64,000 nucleotides of DNA from Allobosea sp. Tri-44. GTDB lineage: Bacteria > Pseudomonadota > Alphaproteobacteria > Rhizobiales > Beijerinckiaceae. Below, one piece after another: positions 15,815 through 26,456 of the stretch. A model generated the notes under the pieces. That model saw nothing but the letters and a program-made list of their open reading frames with translations, made no database searches and was not told where the DNA came from. Location: NCBI RefSeq assembly GCF_004123845.1, contig NZ_NBDP01000042.1, positions 124,001-188,000 of the forward strand, read 5' to 3'. Made by a program: the position numbers and the translations under genes. How positions within the stretch are numbered: position 1 is the stretch's first letter; each line of letters begins with the position of its first letter.

Positions 15815-17707
15815 ATGAAGTTCCCGCCCTCCGTCCTTGAGGAGATCAAGGCGCGGCTGCCAGTCTCGGCGGTCGTGGGCAAACGCGTGCGCCTCGCCAA
15901 GGCAGGGCGCGAATGGAAGGGGCTCTCGCCCTTCAATGCCGAAAAGACGCCGTCCTTCTTCGTCAACGACCAGAAGGGCTCCTTCTTCGATTTCTCCTCC
16001 GGCAAGAACGGCGACATCTTCAAATTCGTGATGGAGACCGAAGGGCTCTCCTTTCCGGAAGCGGTCGAGAAGCTCGCCTCGGAAGCCGGGGTCGCCTTGC
16101 CGAAAGTCTCTTTCGAGACGCAGGTGCAGGAGGAGAAGCGCAAGGGGCTCCACGAGGTCGTCGAGCTCGCGGCGCGCTTCTTCGAGGCCGAGCTGCAATC
16201 CGAGCGCGGCGGGCTGGCGCGGCGCTATCTTTCCGGGCGCGGGCTGGAAGCGCAGGCGCGCCAGCTCTTCCGCATGGGCTATGCCCCGCCCGACCGCTTC
16301 TCGCTGCGCGACCATCTCGCCGGCAAGGGCGTCGGCGCCGATGCGATGATGGAGACCGGGCTCCTGGTGCATGGCGAGGAGATCGCCGTGCCCTATGACC
16401 GCTTCCGCGACCGGATCATGTTCCCGATCCACGATGCGCGCGGCCGGGTCGTCGCCTTCGGCGGCCGGGCGATGAGCGCCGATGTCCCTGCCAAGTACTT
16501 GAATTCGCCAGAGACGCCGCTCTTCCACAAGGGCGCGCTGCTGTTCAACCACCACAATGCCCGCAAAGCTGCGCACGACACCGGCCAGGTGATCGTGGTC
16601 GAGGGCTATGTCGACGTCATCGCCATGACGCTGGCCGGCTTCCCGCAAGTGGTGGCGCCGCTCGGCACGGCGTTGACGGAAGACCAGCTCGGATTGCTAT
16701 GGCGCATGGCCGAGGAGCCGGTGATCTGCCTCGACGGCGACAAGGCCGGCCGCAAGGCGGCGGGCAGGGCGATCGATCTGGCGCTGCCGATGCTGGAGCC
16801 GGGCAAATCGCTCTCCTTCGCGCTGCTGCCGGAAGGGCAGGACCCGGACGATCTCGCCCGCTCGGGTGGCAAGCAGGCGGTTGCCGAGGTGATCGGATCG
16901 GCAAAGCCACTGGTCGATATGCTCTGGGCGCGCGAGTTCGAGGCGAGCCAGCTCGATACACCCGAGCGGCGCGCTGCCTTCGAGCGCAGGGTGAAAGAAC
17001 CGCTCGGCCTGATCCGCGACGAGGCGACGCGCCGGCATTACCGCCGCGAGATCGACGAGCGCGTCGGCCAGCTCTTTGCCCCGGCGCCGCAGCAGGAGCG
17101 TTTCGAGGGGCGCCGGCAGAGTGGGTTCGGCGGCAATGCGCGCGGCGGGCGCGGTTTTCAGCGCGGCCCGGAGAGGCAGCCGCTGTCGCAGGTGCGCGCG
17201 AGCCCGCAGCTCACCAATTCAGCGATGCTGCAGCGCCGGCATGGCGAAAACCCCCGCGAGGCCTTCATTCTGCTGGCGCTGGCGAGCCATGCGGATCTGG
17301 TCATGCGCTGTGTCGACGAGATCGCCGAGCTCGCGCTCGACGGGTTGGCGGCCGAGCGTTTCCGCCAGGCGCTGCTAGAAGCGGCCTTCGACGGCAGCTT
17401 CGACCAGGAGGCCTTCGGGCGCAGGCTGGAGCAGACCCGGGTGGCCGAGGCGAGGGCGGCGTTGCTCGCCGTCACCCAGCCGGCCGAGCGGCTGAAACTC
17501 TTGCAAACGGCTGATCTGGAATCGGTTTTTGATTCGATTCGTCAGGCTCTCGTCTTGCATCATCGCGCACGAACGCTACATAGCGAGCTGAAGGCAGCCG
17601 AACGCGCATTGGCTGACGAACCAACGGAAGCCAATTTCGCCTGGATGAAGGACGTCAAGGCCCGCCTCGAAGCAGTCGAGGGGACCGAGGCCAATCCCGA
17701 GGACTGA
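15815..17707 (+). CDS. dnaG: DNA primase
   Basis: This enzyme makes the RNA primers for replication. The 630-residue protein has the order CHC2-like N-domain (residues 1-100), catalytic core with TOPRIM (VVEGYVDVIAM near 262, DGDKAGRKAAGRA near 304) and a C-terminal helicase-interacting domain. The region that normally holds the CHC2 zinc site reads GLSPFNAEKTPSFFVNDQKG and FFDFSSGKNGD, with no cysteines; this zinc-less form is known from other alphaproteobacteria. It lies upstream of rpoD as in many genomes. The Arg/Gly-rich linker around residues 430-460 is unusually low in complexity. Confidence 0.95.
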   Translation: MKFPPSVLEEIKARLPVSAVVGKRVRLAKAGREWKGLSPFNAEKTPSFFVNDQKGSFFDFSSGKNGDIFKFVMETEGLSFPEAVEKLASEAGVALPKVSFETQVQEEKRKGLHEVVELAARFFEAELQSERGGLARRYLSGRGLEAQARQLFRMGYAPPDRFSLRDHLAGKGVGADAMMETGLLVHGEEIAVPYDRFRDRIMFPIHDARGRVVAFGGRAMSADVPAKYLNSPETPLFHKGALLFNHHNARKAAHDTGQVIVVEGYVDVIAMTLAGFPQVVAPLGTALTEDQLGLLWRMAEEPVICLDGDKAGRKAAGRAIDLALPMLEPGKSLSFALLPEGQDPDDLARSGGKQAVAEVIGSAKPLVDMLWAREFEASQLDTPERRAAFERRVKEPLGLIRDEATRRHYRREIDERVGQLFAPAPQQERFEGRRQSGFGGNARGGRGFQRGPERQPLSQVRASPQLTNSAMLQRRHGENPREAFILLALASHADLVMRCVDEIAELALDGLAAERFRQALLEAAFDGSFDQEAFGRRLEQTRVAEARAALLAVTQPAERLKLLQTADLESVFDSIRQALVLHHRARTLHSELKAAERALADEPTEANFAWMKDVKARLEAVEGTEANPED

Positions 17708-17901
17708 CCAGGCTGGCTGCTTTGCTCGTTCGTCGGCAGATCCGGGGTGACTTTCGAGATGGTGCACGATTCATCAACGATGGTCGGCGCTATCTGTGAC
17801 GGATGAGTAGGTTGGGGTGCGCGGCAGCAACGGCAGCCGCGGCGCCCTTTTCTGCGTCGGAGCGGCTGCATCCGACGCGCAAGATGGCGGAGCGCTGATT
17901 T

Positions 17902-19914
<2,013 letters not shown>

Positions 19915-19940
19915 GAACCCGGAAGGTCCGGAGAGATTCA

Positions 19941-19968
19941 AAAGGGCGGCGTGAGCCGCCCTTTTTTG
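19941..19968 (+). terminator. Intrinsic terminator of rpoD
   Basis: AAGGGCGGC, loop GTGA, GCCGCCCTT, then a run of T: a perfect 9-bp stem 27 nt after the rpoD stop. Confidence 0.9.
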
Positions 19969-19977
19969 TTGCGGAGA

Positions 19978-20223
19978 TCACCCCGCCGGCGCGACGAGCA
20001 TTGCGGTGAGCCGACGGGCCATCGGCAACGCCAGCAGCAGGACCGGGAAAGCGATCAGCCAGCTTAGGCCCCAGGCGCCGGGCCAGCCTTGCAGGAAGGC
20101 CGGCGTCGGGCCGAGGACACGCAGCGTCGAGATGCCCGAGACGATCAGGGTCATCAGGCCCGACAGGATCAACGGGGTGACGAGCGCGCCATAGCGCGCC
20201 GGCAATTTGCGGGAACGAGTCAT
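19978..20223 (-). CDS. DUF2798-like small membrane protein
   Basis: An 81-residue protein with two hydrophobic helices, ALVTPLILSGLMTLIVSGIS and GLSWLIAFPVLLLALPMA, separated by a short loop, and a basic N-terminus (MTRSRKLPARY). The size, the helix layout and the terminal MARRLTAMLV fit the DUF2798 family of unknown function. The ATG at 20223 is chosen over an in-frame one at 20280 because it starts directly before the basic residues and helix; the ribosome site is weak for both. It converges on rpoD. Confidence 0.65.
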   Translation of the reverse strand: MTRSRKLPARYGALVTPLILSGLMTLIVSGISTLRVLGPTPAFLQGWPGAWGLSWLIAFPVLLLALPMARRLTAMLVAPAG

Positions 20224-20454
20224 GGGAACATCCGTAAGGACAGGCCGCGCCGTCATGGCCTCATTGCATCCTGGCGGCACTTAAAGCCGAGGGATGCGTT
20301 GCCTGACGTGAGACGCTTACGGCCGTCCAAAAAGGGACGCGCGGGGCTCACCTAGGTCGGCGGCGAGCAGGAGGCAAGCAGAATCTGCTCAGTCCGCCAC
20401 AGTTCTGCTAAGGTCACCGCGAGGATGGTGATCTTTGCTTTTGGAGGAGCGCGC

Positions 20455-20724
20455 ATGACCGGCATCCCTGATCCCGCCCAGATCGAAGCCGCCCAGGTGG
20501 CGGTGCAGGCGGAAGTCGAGAAGGAAGCACAGAAGCAATCGGGTTCGGTCACAGATGTGCTCGGCAGCGCCGCCGACATCGCCGGGAATGTCATGTTCGA
20601 AGGGGTCGGCGAGGTGGTCTACGCTGCAGTCGGGACTGTGGCCGAAGGCGTGGGCACCGTCGCGGTCGCGACCGGCGAGGCGGTCGTCACGGTGATCGGC
20701 GGCATCTTCGAGGGGCTGGGCTAG
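20455..20724 (+). CDS. Small Ala/Gly/Val-rich protein of unknown function
   Basis: An 89-residue ORF with a very strong ribosome site (GGAGGAG at 20443-20449, 6 nt before ATG). The N-terminal half is helical and charged (PDPAQIEAAQVAVQAEVEKE); the second half is a run of small residues, AEGVGTVAVATGEAVVTVIG, that could be a weak membrane-associated or amyloid-like segment. No family is recognised. It lies 63 nt upstream of the LysE-family gene in the same direction. Confidence 0.55.
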   Translation: MTGIPDPAQIEAAQVAVQAEVEKEAQKQSGSVTDVLGSAADIAGNVMFEGVGEVVYAAVGTVAEGVGTVAVATGEAVVTVIGGIFEGLG

Positions 20725-20787
20725 CAAGGCGTGCGCGACCGCGATATCGATGCGGCTCCGGCAGCGTCGCTGGAGCTGGAGTGAAGC

Positions 20788-21399
20788 ATGTCCCTCGAAT
20801 TCCTGCTGACCTCGCTGATCATCGTCGCTTCGCCCGGGACGGGCGCGATCTACACCATCGCCGCCGGGCTGACGCGCGGGGCCAAGGCCAGCGTGCTCGC
20901 CTCCTTCGCCTGCACGCTCGGCATCGTGCCGCATCTGCTCGCCGCGATGATGGGCCTCGCGGCCCTGCTGCACGCCAGCGCGCTCGCCTTCGAGATCGTC
21001 AAATATGCCGGTGTCGCCTATCTGCTCTGGATGGCCTGGCAGACGCTGAAGGAGCAGGGTGCGCTCAGTGTCGAGACCAAGGCCGACAAGCGTTCGGCCT
21101 GGCGCGTGCTGGTCGACGGCATCGCGATCAACGTGCTCAATCCGAAGCTCTCGATCTTCTTCGTCGCCTTCCTGCCGCAGTTCATCGCCGCCAATGAGGC
21201 GAGCCCGATGGCGCGCATGCTGGAACTCTCGGGCGTGTTCATGGCGATGACCTTCATCGTCTTCGCGCTCTACGGCCTGTTCGCAGCGGCGATGCGCGAC
21301 AAGGTGGTGACGCGGCCCAAGGTCATGGCGTGGCTCCGGCGCACCTTTGCGGCTGCCTTTGTCGCACTGGGCGCCAAGCTGGCGCTGACCGAGCGCTGA
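20788..21399 (+). CDS. LysE/RhtB family amino acid exporter
   Basis: A 203-residue inner-membrane protein with about six hydrophobic helices. The family signature SPGTGAIYTIAAGLTRGAKA sits near the N-terminus (usual SPGPxxxxxxxxxxxxGxxxG), and NVLNPKLSIFFVAFLPQF is the conserved second signature. Members export amino acids or homoserine lactones by proton antiport. The stop overlaps the start of the next gene (TGATG), so the two are translationally coupled. The substrate is unknown. Confidence 0.9.
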   Translation: MSLEFLLTSLIIVASPGTGAIYTIAAGLTRGAKASVLASFACTLGIVPHLLAAMMGLAALLHASALAFEIVKYAGVAYLLWMAWQTLKEQGALSVETKADKRSAWRVLVDGIAINVLNPKLSIFFVAFLPQFIAANEASPMARMLELSGVFMAMTFIVFALYGLFAAAMRDKVVTRPKVMAWLRRTFAAAFVALGAKLALTER

Positions 21400-21824
21400 T
21401 GGCAGGTAAACAGACCTGCCTCGCGATCGAAACGCGCGGGACGGGGCTTTACGAATTCACCGACGCCGTCGCCCGCTTCGTGCGCGAGGCGGCGGTCGAT
21501 CTCGGCCTGTTGACGCTGTTCGTGCGCCATACCTCCTGCTCGCTGCTGATCCAGGAGAATGCCGATCCGGACGTCAGGCGCGACCTTGCCGCTTTCTTCA
21601 CCCGGCTCGTGCCGCCGGCTGACGATCCGGCGATGGCTTATCCCACCCATCGTGCCGAGGGGCCGGACGACATGCCGGCCCATATCAAGGCGGCGGTGCT
21701 GCCGGTCTCGCTCTCGATCCCGGTGAGCGGCGGCCGGCTGGCGCTCGGCACCTGGCAGGGCATCTACCTGTTCGAGCATCGCACCAGCCCGCATCGGCGC
21801 GAGGTCGTGCTGCATCTCGCCTGA
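21399..21824 (+). CDS. YjbQ/UPF0047 family (secondary thiamine-phosphate synthase-like)
   Basis: A 141-residue protein with both hallmarks of UPF0047: HTSCSLLIQENADPDVRRDL and the C-terminal LGTWQGIYLFEHR. YjbQ can replace ThiE weakly in E. coli, but its true role is not settled. The ATG overlaps the LysE-family stop by one base. Conserved His and Glu residues of the metal site (H in RHTSC, E in FEHR) are present. Family is certain, function is not. Confidence 0.88.
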   Translation: MAGKQTCLAIETRGTGLYEFTDAVARFVREAAVDLGLLTLFVRHTSCSLLIQENADPDVRRDLAAFFTRLVPPADDPAMAYPTHRAEGPDDMPAHIKAAVLPVSLSIPVSGGRLALGTWQGIYLFEHRTSPHRREVVLHLA

Positions 21825-21828
21825 GCTG

Positions 21829-22395
21829 TCAGCCGCCGGTGGGTGGGACGAGCAACCGCATGAACGTGCCGTAGCATTCGTGCAGGTCGTCCGGCGACAG
21901 GCCGAGATCGAGCTGCTGGAAACCGATGAAGGCGGCGTATTCGACGCGGGCCAGAGCGACGGCCTCGCTGGGCGTGAAGCGCCCGCTCTCGCTATGGAGT
22001 TTCTCAAGATAGCCGATGCGCTCGCGGTCGACCTCGGCGCAGATTGCTGCGACGCTGGCATCGAGCTGGGCGAGGCGTCGCACGCCCTGCTCGATGCGAA
22101 TGTCGAGGGCCAGCGCCATCCGGTCGAGCGCGATCAGCCTGTCCTGCGCCGCTCCGCCCTTGTCGGCCTCCTGCATCAGGTGGAGCGTATGGGTCTCGCG
22201 CCAATGCAAGGCGAGCGCGGCGAGATAGGCCTCGATCGCCGGAAAATGCGCGTAGAACGAGCCCTTGGTCTTGCCAGCGCGACGGCAGAGCGCCTCGATC
22301 GTCAGCCCGGCCGGTCCTTGCTCGGCGAGCGCGGTGAGGCCGAGCGCGAGCCAGTCGGCCCGGCGGAAGCGCGGGGGAGGGAGAGTTACTGCCAC
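21829..22395 (-). CDS. TetR family transcriptional regulator
   Basis: A 188-residue repressor. The N-terminal HTH is ALAEQGPAGLTIEALCRRAG, followed by KTKGSFYAHFPAIEAYLAAL, where FYAHF is the usual TetR recognition helix. It starts at a GTG (22395) that overlaps the end of the preceding membrane-protein gene by 10 nt; no ATG is in a sensible position. It is therefore the second gene of a two-gene unit, and the palindrome at 22770-22796 upstream of the first gene is its likely operator. The ligand is unknown. Confidence 0.87.
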   Translation of the reverse strand: MAVTLPPPRFRRADWLALGLTALAEQGPAGLTIEALCRRAGKTKGSFYAHFPAIEAYLAALALHWRETHTLHLMQEADKGGAAQDRLIALDRMALALDIRIEQGVRRLAQLDASVAAICAEVDRERIGYLEKLHSESGRFTPSEAVALARVEYAAFIGFQQLDLGLSPDDLHECYGTFMRLLVPPTGG

Positions 22396-22757
22396 AGGCC
22401 GATCGCACCGCTTACGGTGATCGCTGCGAACAGCGCCCATTGCGGGAAATGCGCGATCCGCAGGCGGAACAGGCCGACCATTGCGAGGCTCCAGAGGCAA
22501 AACAGCGCGGCGCCGACCGTCGCGAACAATGCGAGGTCGCGGCTGCCAAGGCCGACCGCGACGAGGCCGAAAGCGAGTGCCAGTGCAGCGAGCACGATCG
22601 TCACCAGATGCCAGCAATAGTACATGGTGAATTTCGGCACGGCATGCAGGCGCTCGGTTGCCAGCAGGGGCGCGGCGACATGCCGGCCACCAAGAATGAG
22701 GTGGATCAGCGTGGTGGCAGCGGCAAGCGCGGCGGCGATTGCAAGCCAAGCGTTCAT
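22386..22757 (-). CDS. Four-helix membrane protein, unknown function
   Basis: A 123-residue hydrophobic protein with about four transmembrane helices (MNAWLAIAAALAAATTLIHL; ILGGRHVAAPLL; YYCWHLVTIVLAALALAFGL; ALFAAITVSGAIGLW). The His-containing HLILGGRHVAAPL and YCWHLVT motifs recall a family of uncharacterised four-TM proteins in proteobacteria. TTGGAGG precedes the ATG. It overlaps the tetR gene, which presumably represses it. I know of no defined function. Confidence 0.75.
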   Translation of the reverse strand: MNAWLAIAAALAAATTLIHLILGGRHVAAPLLATERLHAVPKFTMYYCWHLVTIVLAALALAFGLVAVGLGSRDLALFATVGAALFCLWSLAMVGLFRLRIAHFPQWALFAAITVSGAIGLWQ

Positions 22758-22769
22758 GATGGCCTCCAA

Positions 22770-22796
22770 AATAGTACCATCTAGTATGGTATTATT
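22770..22796. promoter_or_regulatory. TetR-type operator palindrome
   Basis: AATAGTACCAT and ATGGTATTATT are inverted repeats with one mismatch around a 5-nt centre (CTAGT). The palindrome lies 12 nt upstream of the first codon of the membrane protein-tetR unit, AT-rich in a GC-rich setting, as expected for an autoregulatory TetR operator over the promoter. Confidence 0.75.
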
Positions 22797-22908
22797 TCGA
22801 GCTGAAGTGCAAGGCTGCTGATGTGGGGAGGCGATATTGGGAAAGGGGACGATTTTCCCGCTCCCGACGGGAACGGCGTAACGCTGCTTTTCCAGCCGAC
22901 CGGGGGGC

Positions 22909-23223
22909 TCACCGCCCGGCGTAGTAATCGGGCTCCGGCGGCGGCTCCCAGGACTGCCCGGTGGCGATCAGGCAGCTCACGCCATGTGGCAAGGTCGCGA
23001 ACAGGGTGAAGGAGCCATTCGGAGCGGCGAAGAGCTCGATCACGTTGCCGTTCGCGGCAAGGCCGTAGCCGATCCTGCGCTCGCCATAGAGTTCGTGCAG
23101 TTGTGTCGTCGCCATGCGGCGATCGGCGCAAGGGATACCGGCAGGGGATTGCGCGCGTGCCGTAGCGGACATCAGCGGCAAGGCCAGCAAGATCGGCAGA
23201 AGAAGTTTGAGGAAGCGCGTCAT
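22909..23223 (-). CDS. Small exported protein, unknown function
   Basis: A 104-residue protein: signal peptide MTRFLKLLLPILLALPLMSA then TARA, mature part starting QSPAGIPCADRRM. The stretch TTQLHELYGERRIGYGLAANGNVIELFA followed by FTLFATLPHGVSCLIATGQSW is shared by many small secreted alphaproteobacterial proteins that I cannot name. Two Cys could form a disulfide. AGGAG precedes the ATG at 23223. Confidence 0.7.
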   Translation of the reverse strand: MTRFLKLLLPILLALPLMSATARAQSPAGIPCADRRMATTQLHELYGERRIGYGLAANGNVIELFAAPNGSFTLFATLPHGVSCLIATGQSWEPPPEPDYYAGR

Positions 23224-23466
23224 AGCTGCTCCTGCGACAGAGCGGGCCAAGAAGAGCGCGAAAGGTGGACGGGCCTCTATTCCGCCCTGTCTTCATGAAA
23301 CATGGTGATGCTGGCGCCGTTTCGCCAGTGGCCTGTACCGCAGCAGACGCGCAAGCTCGTGCGGCGGGTCGCCATCGCCATTCTTCAGGCTCGCGAGGGA
23401 TGGCATGGCCCCTTGGCCAAGCGGCCAACATCTGCGCTATACAGCGCGGGTCAGACGGAGCCCGCC

Positions 23467-23754
23467 ATGTCCTTTCTCAAATCCCTGTTCGGTCGCAAGG
23501 AAGCCAAGCCGGCCGGCCCCGCCGCGCCGCTGAAGAGCACGGAGTACAAGGGCTTCACCATCCATGCGACGCCGTTCCCCGAGGGCGGGCAGCAGCAGCT
23601 TGCAGGCGTGATCGAGAAGGAGATCGACGGCGAAGTGAAAAGCCATCGCTTCATCCGCGCCGATCGTTTCCCTGGAGCCGAGGAGGCGGCGGATTTCGCC
23701 ATCATCAAGGCCAGGCAGTTGATCGATGAGCAAGACGAACGCCTGTTCAAATAA
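23467..23754 (+). CDS. HlyU family protein
   Basis: A 95-residue protein: MSFLKSLFGRKEAKP, a short linker, then YKGFTIHATPFPEGGQQQLAGVIEKE and SHRFIRADRFPGAEEAADFAIIKARQLIDEQ. This pattern is the HlyU domain of Rhizobiales, named after the Vibrio haemolysin regulator but much shorter and without an obvious HTH. The ATG at 23467 is the only start that excludes unrelated sequence. The regulatory role is inherited from the name and not proven. Confidence 0.78.
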   Translation: MSFLKSLFGRKEAKPAGPAAPLKSTEYKGFTIHATPFPEGGQQQLAGVIEKEIDGEVKSHRFIRADRFPGAEEAADFAIIKARQLIDEQDERLFK

Positions 23755-24026
23755 GGATTTACGAAAGTCTCCGCACAATTGAGAGAATTGTTTCGTTTAG
23801 ACATGCAAGGCAATTGATTTAAATTTTAATATTCAAGTGAATATCGTTGTTCCGTTGGGATAATCAAAGAATTTGACTTGAATTATACCGGTGTCGTGAA
23901 TTGTTTCTCGATGAACCGCTTTGGTATTTGGATTGGGCCGCCGGCTGGGTTCCTGCCATTTAAAACTTTATTCGGTTTTTCGGGCTTTGATACCGTCACT
24001 TCGCCTGTCGGATCGAGACCGTTTTC
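23755..24026. promoter_or_regulatory. AT-rich intergenic region with palindrome before PAS-EAL gene
   Basis: This 272-nt gap is far richer in A/T than the rest of the window. It holds a perfect palindrome, ATATTCAAGTGAATAT (23829-23844), and a second TTCAAG-containing half-site on the opposite strand near 23875-23886, next to a TTGACT that could be a -35 element. It probably contains the promoter and an operator for the PAS-EAL gene. Confidence 0.5.
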
Positions 24027-25241
24027 ATGCCTCCGAAGCCCCCCGGTGATCAGAAGCCGGACACATCCCAGGATATGGGGCCCGGCTCCGGCAACGATAG
24101 CTGGTTTCGCGAGCTCGTGGCGCGGTTGCCGATGGCGCTCTACACGACCGACGCCGACGGGCGCGTGACCTATTTCAATGAGGCCGCTGCCCGGCTCGTC
24201 GGGCGCGAGCCTGAGCTCGGCCGCGATCGCTGGTGCATCAGTCACAAGCTGTTCCGGGCCGACGGCTCTCCCTTGCCGCTCGAGGACAGTGCAATGGCGG
24301 TGGCGCTGCGCGAGGAGCGCGAGGTGCGTGGCGTCGAGGCACTGGCCGAGCGGCCCGATGGCAGCCGCGTGCGCTTCATGCCGCTGCCGACGCCGCTCTA
24401 CGATGCCGCGGGCAAGCTCACCGGCGCGATCAGTCTGCTCGTCGACGTCACGTCGGGCGCGCAGGCCGGGCCAAGTGCTCCGAGCGACCGCCATCATCTC
24501 GCCGAAGATCTCGAGACGGCGATAGCGCAGAAGCAGCTGCATCTGCACTACCAGCCGGTCTTCTCGGCGGCAGGAGTTCTGACCGGCTTCGAGGCTCTGG
24601 CGCGCTGGGTGCACCCTGAGCGGGGCGTGGTCCCTCCCTCCGAGTTCATTCCGGCGGCGGAGGAAAGCGGGCTGATCCTGCCGCTGGCGCGGGAGCTGTT
24701 GTGCCAGGCCTGCACCGAGGCGGCGACCTGGGAGAAGCCGCTGCGCATCGCCGTCAACGTCTCGCCGTTGCAGTTCCGTCACGGCGACCTGCCGGGGCTG
24801 ATCGACGAGATCCTGATCGAGACGGGCCTCGAGCCGGAGCGGCTCGAGCTCGAGATCACCGAAGGCGTGATGATCACCGATTTCGATCGCACCATGCTGG
24901 TGCTGCACCGGATCAAGGCGCTTGGCGTGCGCATCGCGCTCGACGATTTCGGCACGGGCTATTCCTCGCTCTCCTATCTGCACATGTTCCCGCTCTCGAC
25001 GCTGAAGATCGATCGCAGCTTCGTCGCCAATCTCGGCGTCGCCTCGGAGGCGGCGGCGATCACGCGCGCGGTGATCGCGCTCGGCCATGCGCTCGACATC
25101 GAGGTGGTGGCGGAAGGCGTCGAGACGCGCGAGCAGCTCGACTTCCTGATCGACGAGGGCTGCAACTACATGCAGGGCTACATGCTCGGGCGCCCGCTCC
25201 CCGCCGAGCAATATGCCGACCTGACCGGGCGCAAGGGCTGA
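24027..25241 (+). CDS. PAS-EAL cyclic-di-GMP phosphodiesterase
   Basis: A 404-residue cytoplasmic protein: PAS domain (about residues 28-145, LPMALYTTDADGRVTYFNEAAARL) and EAL domain (about 155-400). The EAL active-site elements are complete: EALARW, NVSPLQFR, ELEITEG, DDFGTGYSSLSYL, KIDRSFV, EGVET and QGYMLGRPL. It should therefore hydrolyse c-di-GMP to pGpG in response to whatever the PAS domain senses. There is no GGDEF domain and no membrane segment, unlike most hybrid proteins. It converges on the ketopantoate reductase gene with a 1-nt gap. Confidence 0.92.
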   Translation: MPPKPPGDQKPDTSQDMGPGSGNDSWFRELVARLPMALYTTDADGRVTYFNEAAARLVGREPELGRDRWCISHKLFRADGSPLPLEDSAMAVALREEREVRGVEALAERPDGSRVRFMPLPTPLYDAAGKLTGAISLLVDVTSGAQAGPSAPSDRHHLAEDLETAIAQKQLHLHYQPVFSAAGVLTGFEALARWVHPERGVVPPSEFIPAAEESGLILPLARELLCQACTEAATWEKPLRIAVNVSPLQFRHGDLPGLIDEILIETGLEPERLELEITEGVMITDFDRTMLVLHRIKALGVRIALDDFGTGYSSLSYLHMFPLSTLKIDRSFVANLGVASEAAAITRAVIALGHALDIEVVAEGVETREQLDFLIDEGCNYMQGYMLGRPLPAEQYADLTGRKG

Positions 25242-25242
25242 A

Positions 25243-26265
25243 CTAGCCCCTCCTGGCGCTTGTTCGCAATTCAGCCAGCAGGGCCTTGCCGCTCCAGTTC
25301 TGTCTTCCGCCGCTCGCTTCGGCTGCATGGACGAGCGCGACGAGCCGCTCGTTCGCCGGCGCCCGCTGGCCGAGCCGCTCAGCGAGGCGGACTATCTCGC
25401 CATTGATCCAGTCGACCTCGGTCGGGCGGCCTGCGGTCAGGTCGTCGGCCATGGAGGAGCGGGCCAGCGGATCGATCGCCAGCATCCTACGGGCCAAGCG
25501 CGTGAAAAGCGCGTCGGGCAGGCGCAGCAGCCACGGAATCCATCGCGCCGGCAGTGGCGTCAGCCGGGCGGGCACGATCCCGGCCTGCGAGAGCAGCTCG
25601 AGCGCCTCGGCTTGAGCGAGCGCAAGGCAGCGGCGATAGTCGCGCTGCCCGAGCTCCTGCTGCAATGGCAGGCCGGAGAGGGCGTTGACGGCATTGTTGA
25701 GGTTGAAGAGCAGCTTGGCCCATTGCACCGGCAGCATCTCGCGATGCCGGCGCAGGGCGAAGCCGGCACGGGCGAAATCGGCGAGAAAAGGGGCCAGCTC
25801 GGCTGCGTCCTCGACCTCGGGCTTGCCTTCCGAAGCCTGATGAAAGGCGCCGGGGCCGCGCCTGACCACGTTGAACGGCACCATGCCGGCGAGCACGGTG
25901 CGGCCGGGCAGGGCGGCGCGTAGCGTATCGGCATTGCCGAGGCCGTTCTGGAAGCTGATCACGACCGCATCTGGCCGAATTACAGCCGCAAGCTCTGCCG
26001 CGGCCTGTGCGGTGGCACCCGATTTCACCGTGACGAGGACGAGACTGGCGGTCGCTGCTGCGTTCGGATCGGCCCCGAATGCGATGGCATCCGGCGCAAC
26101 CTGCCAATCGCCGCCGGCATAGTGCGTCAACGTCAGGCCATGCGCCCGGAGCTCATCGCCAACGCCGCGGCGGCCAACAAAGCCGACCTCGGCGCCGCCG
26201 GCGGCGAGCCGTCCGCCGAGATAACAGCCGATCGATCCGGCGCCGTAGATGCAGATCCTCGCCAT
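25243..26265 (-). CDS. Ketopantoate reductase family protein (PanE/ApbA)
   Basis: A 340-residue NADPH-dependent 2-dehydropantoate 2-reductase-type enzyme. The N-terminal ICIYGAGSIGCYLGGRLAAGG carries GxGxxG; VTVKSGATA and FQNGLGN follow, with the catalytic Lys in QWAKLLFNLNNAVNAL. The C-terminal helical domain holds SSMADDLTAGRPTEVDWING, whose Ser/Glu bind substrate in PanE. It is longer than E. coli PanE and may be one of the paralogues with other substrates, so I give no symbol. The start is ATG 26265; the upstream extension is shadow sequence. Confidence 0.85.
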   Translation of the reverse strand: MARICIYGAGSIGCYLGGRLAAGGAEVGFVGRRGVGDELRAHGLTLTHYAGGDWQVAPDAIAFGADPNAAATASLVLVTVKSGATAQAAAELAAVIRPDAVVISFQNGLGNADTLRAALPGRTVLAGMVPFNVVRRGPGAFHQASEGKPEVEDAAELAPFLADFARAGFALRRHREMLPVQWAKLLFNLNNAVNALSGLPLQQELGQRDYRRCLALAQAEALELLSQAGIVPARLTPLPARWIPWLLRLPDALFTRLARRMLAIDPLARSSMADDLTAGRPTEVDWINGEIVRLAERLGQRAPANERLVALVHAAEASGGRQNWSGKALLAELRTSARRG

Positions 26266-26456
26266 CACGCTCCCGGGGACAAGGCGCACAGCATGCCGGG
26301 CGGGCCGCTTCAATGGCAAGCGCTGAGGGCAAAGTGGCGCGATGCACCCACATCCGCGCTGCACCGCCCCGGCGCCCGCGCGCTTGTGGCGGCGTTCAAC
26401 GCTGCCTAATGCTCGGGCAGAGAGAAGATCGTTCTCCGTCGGGCTCGCGAGGAAAC

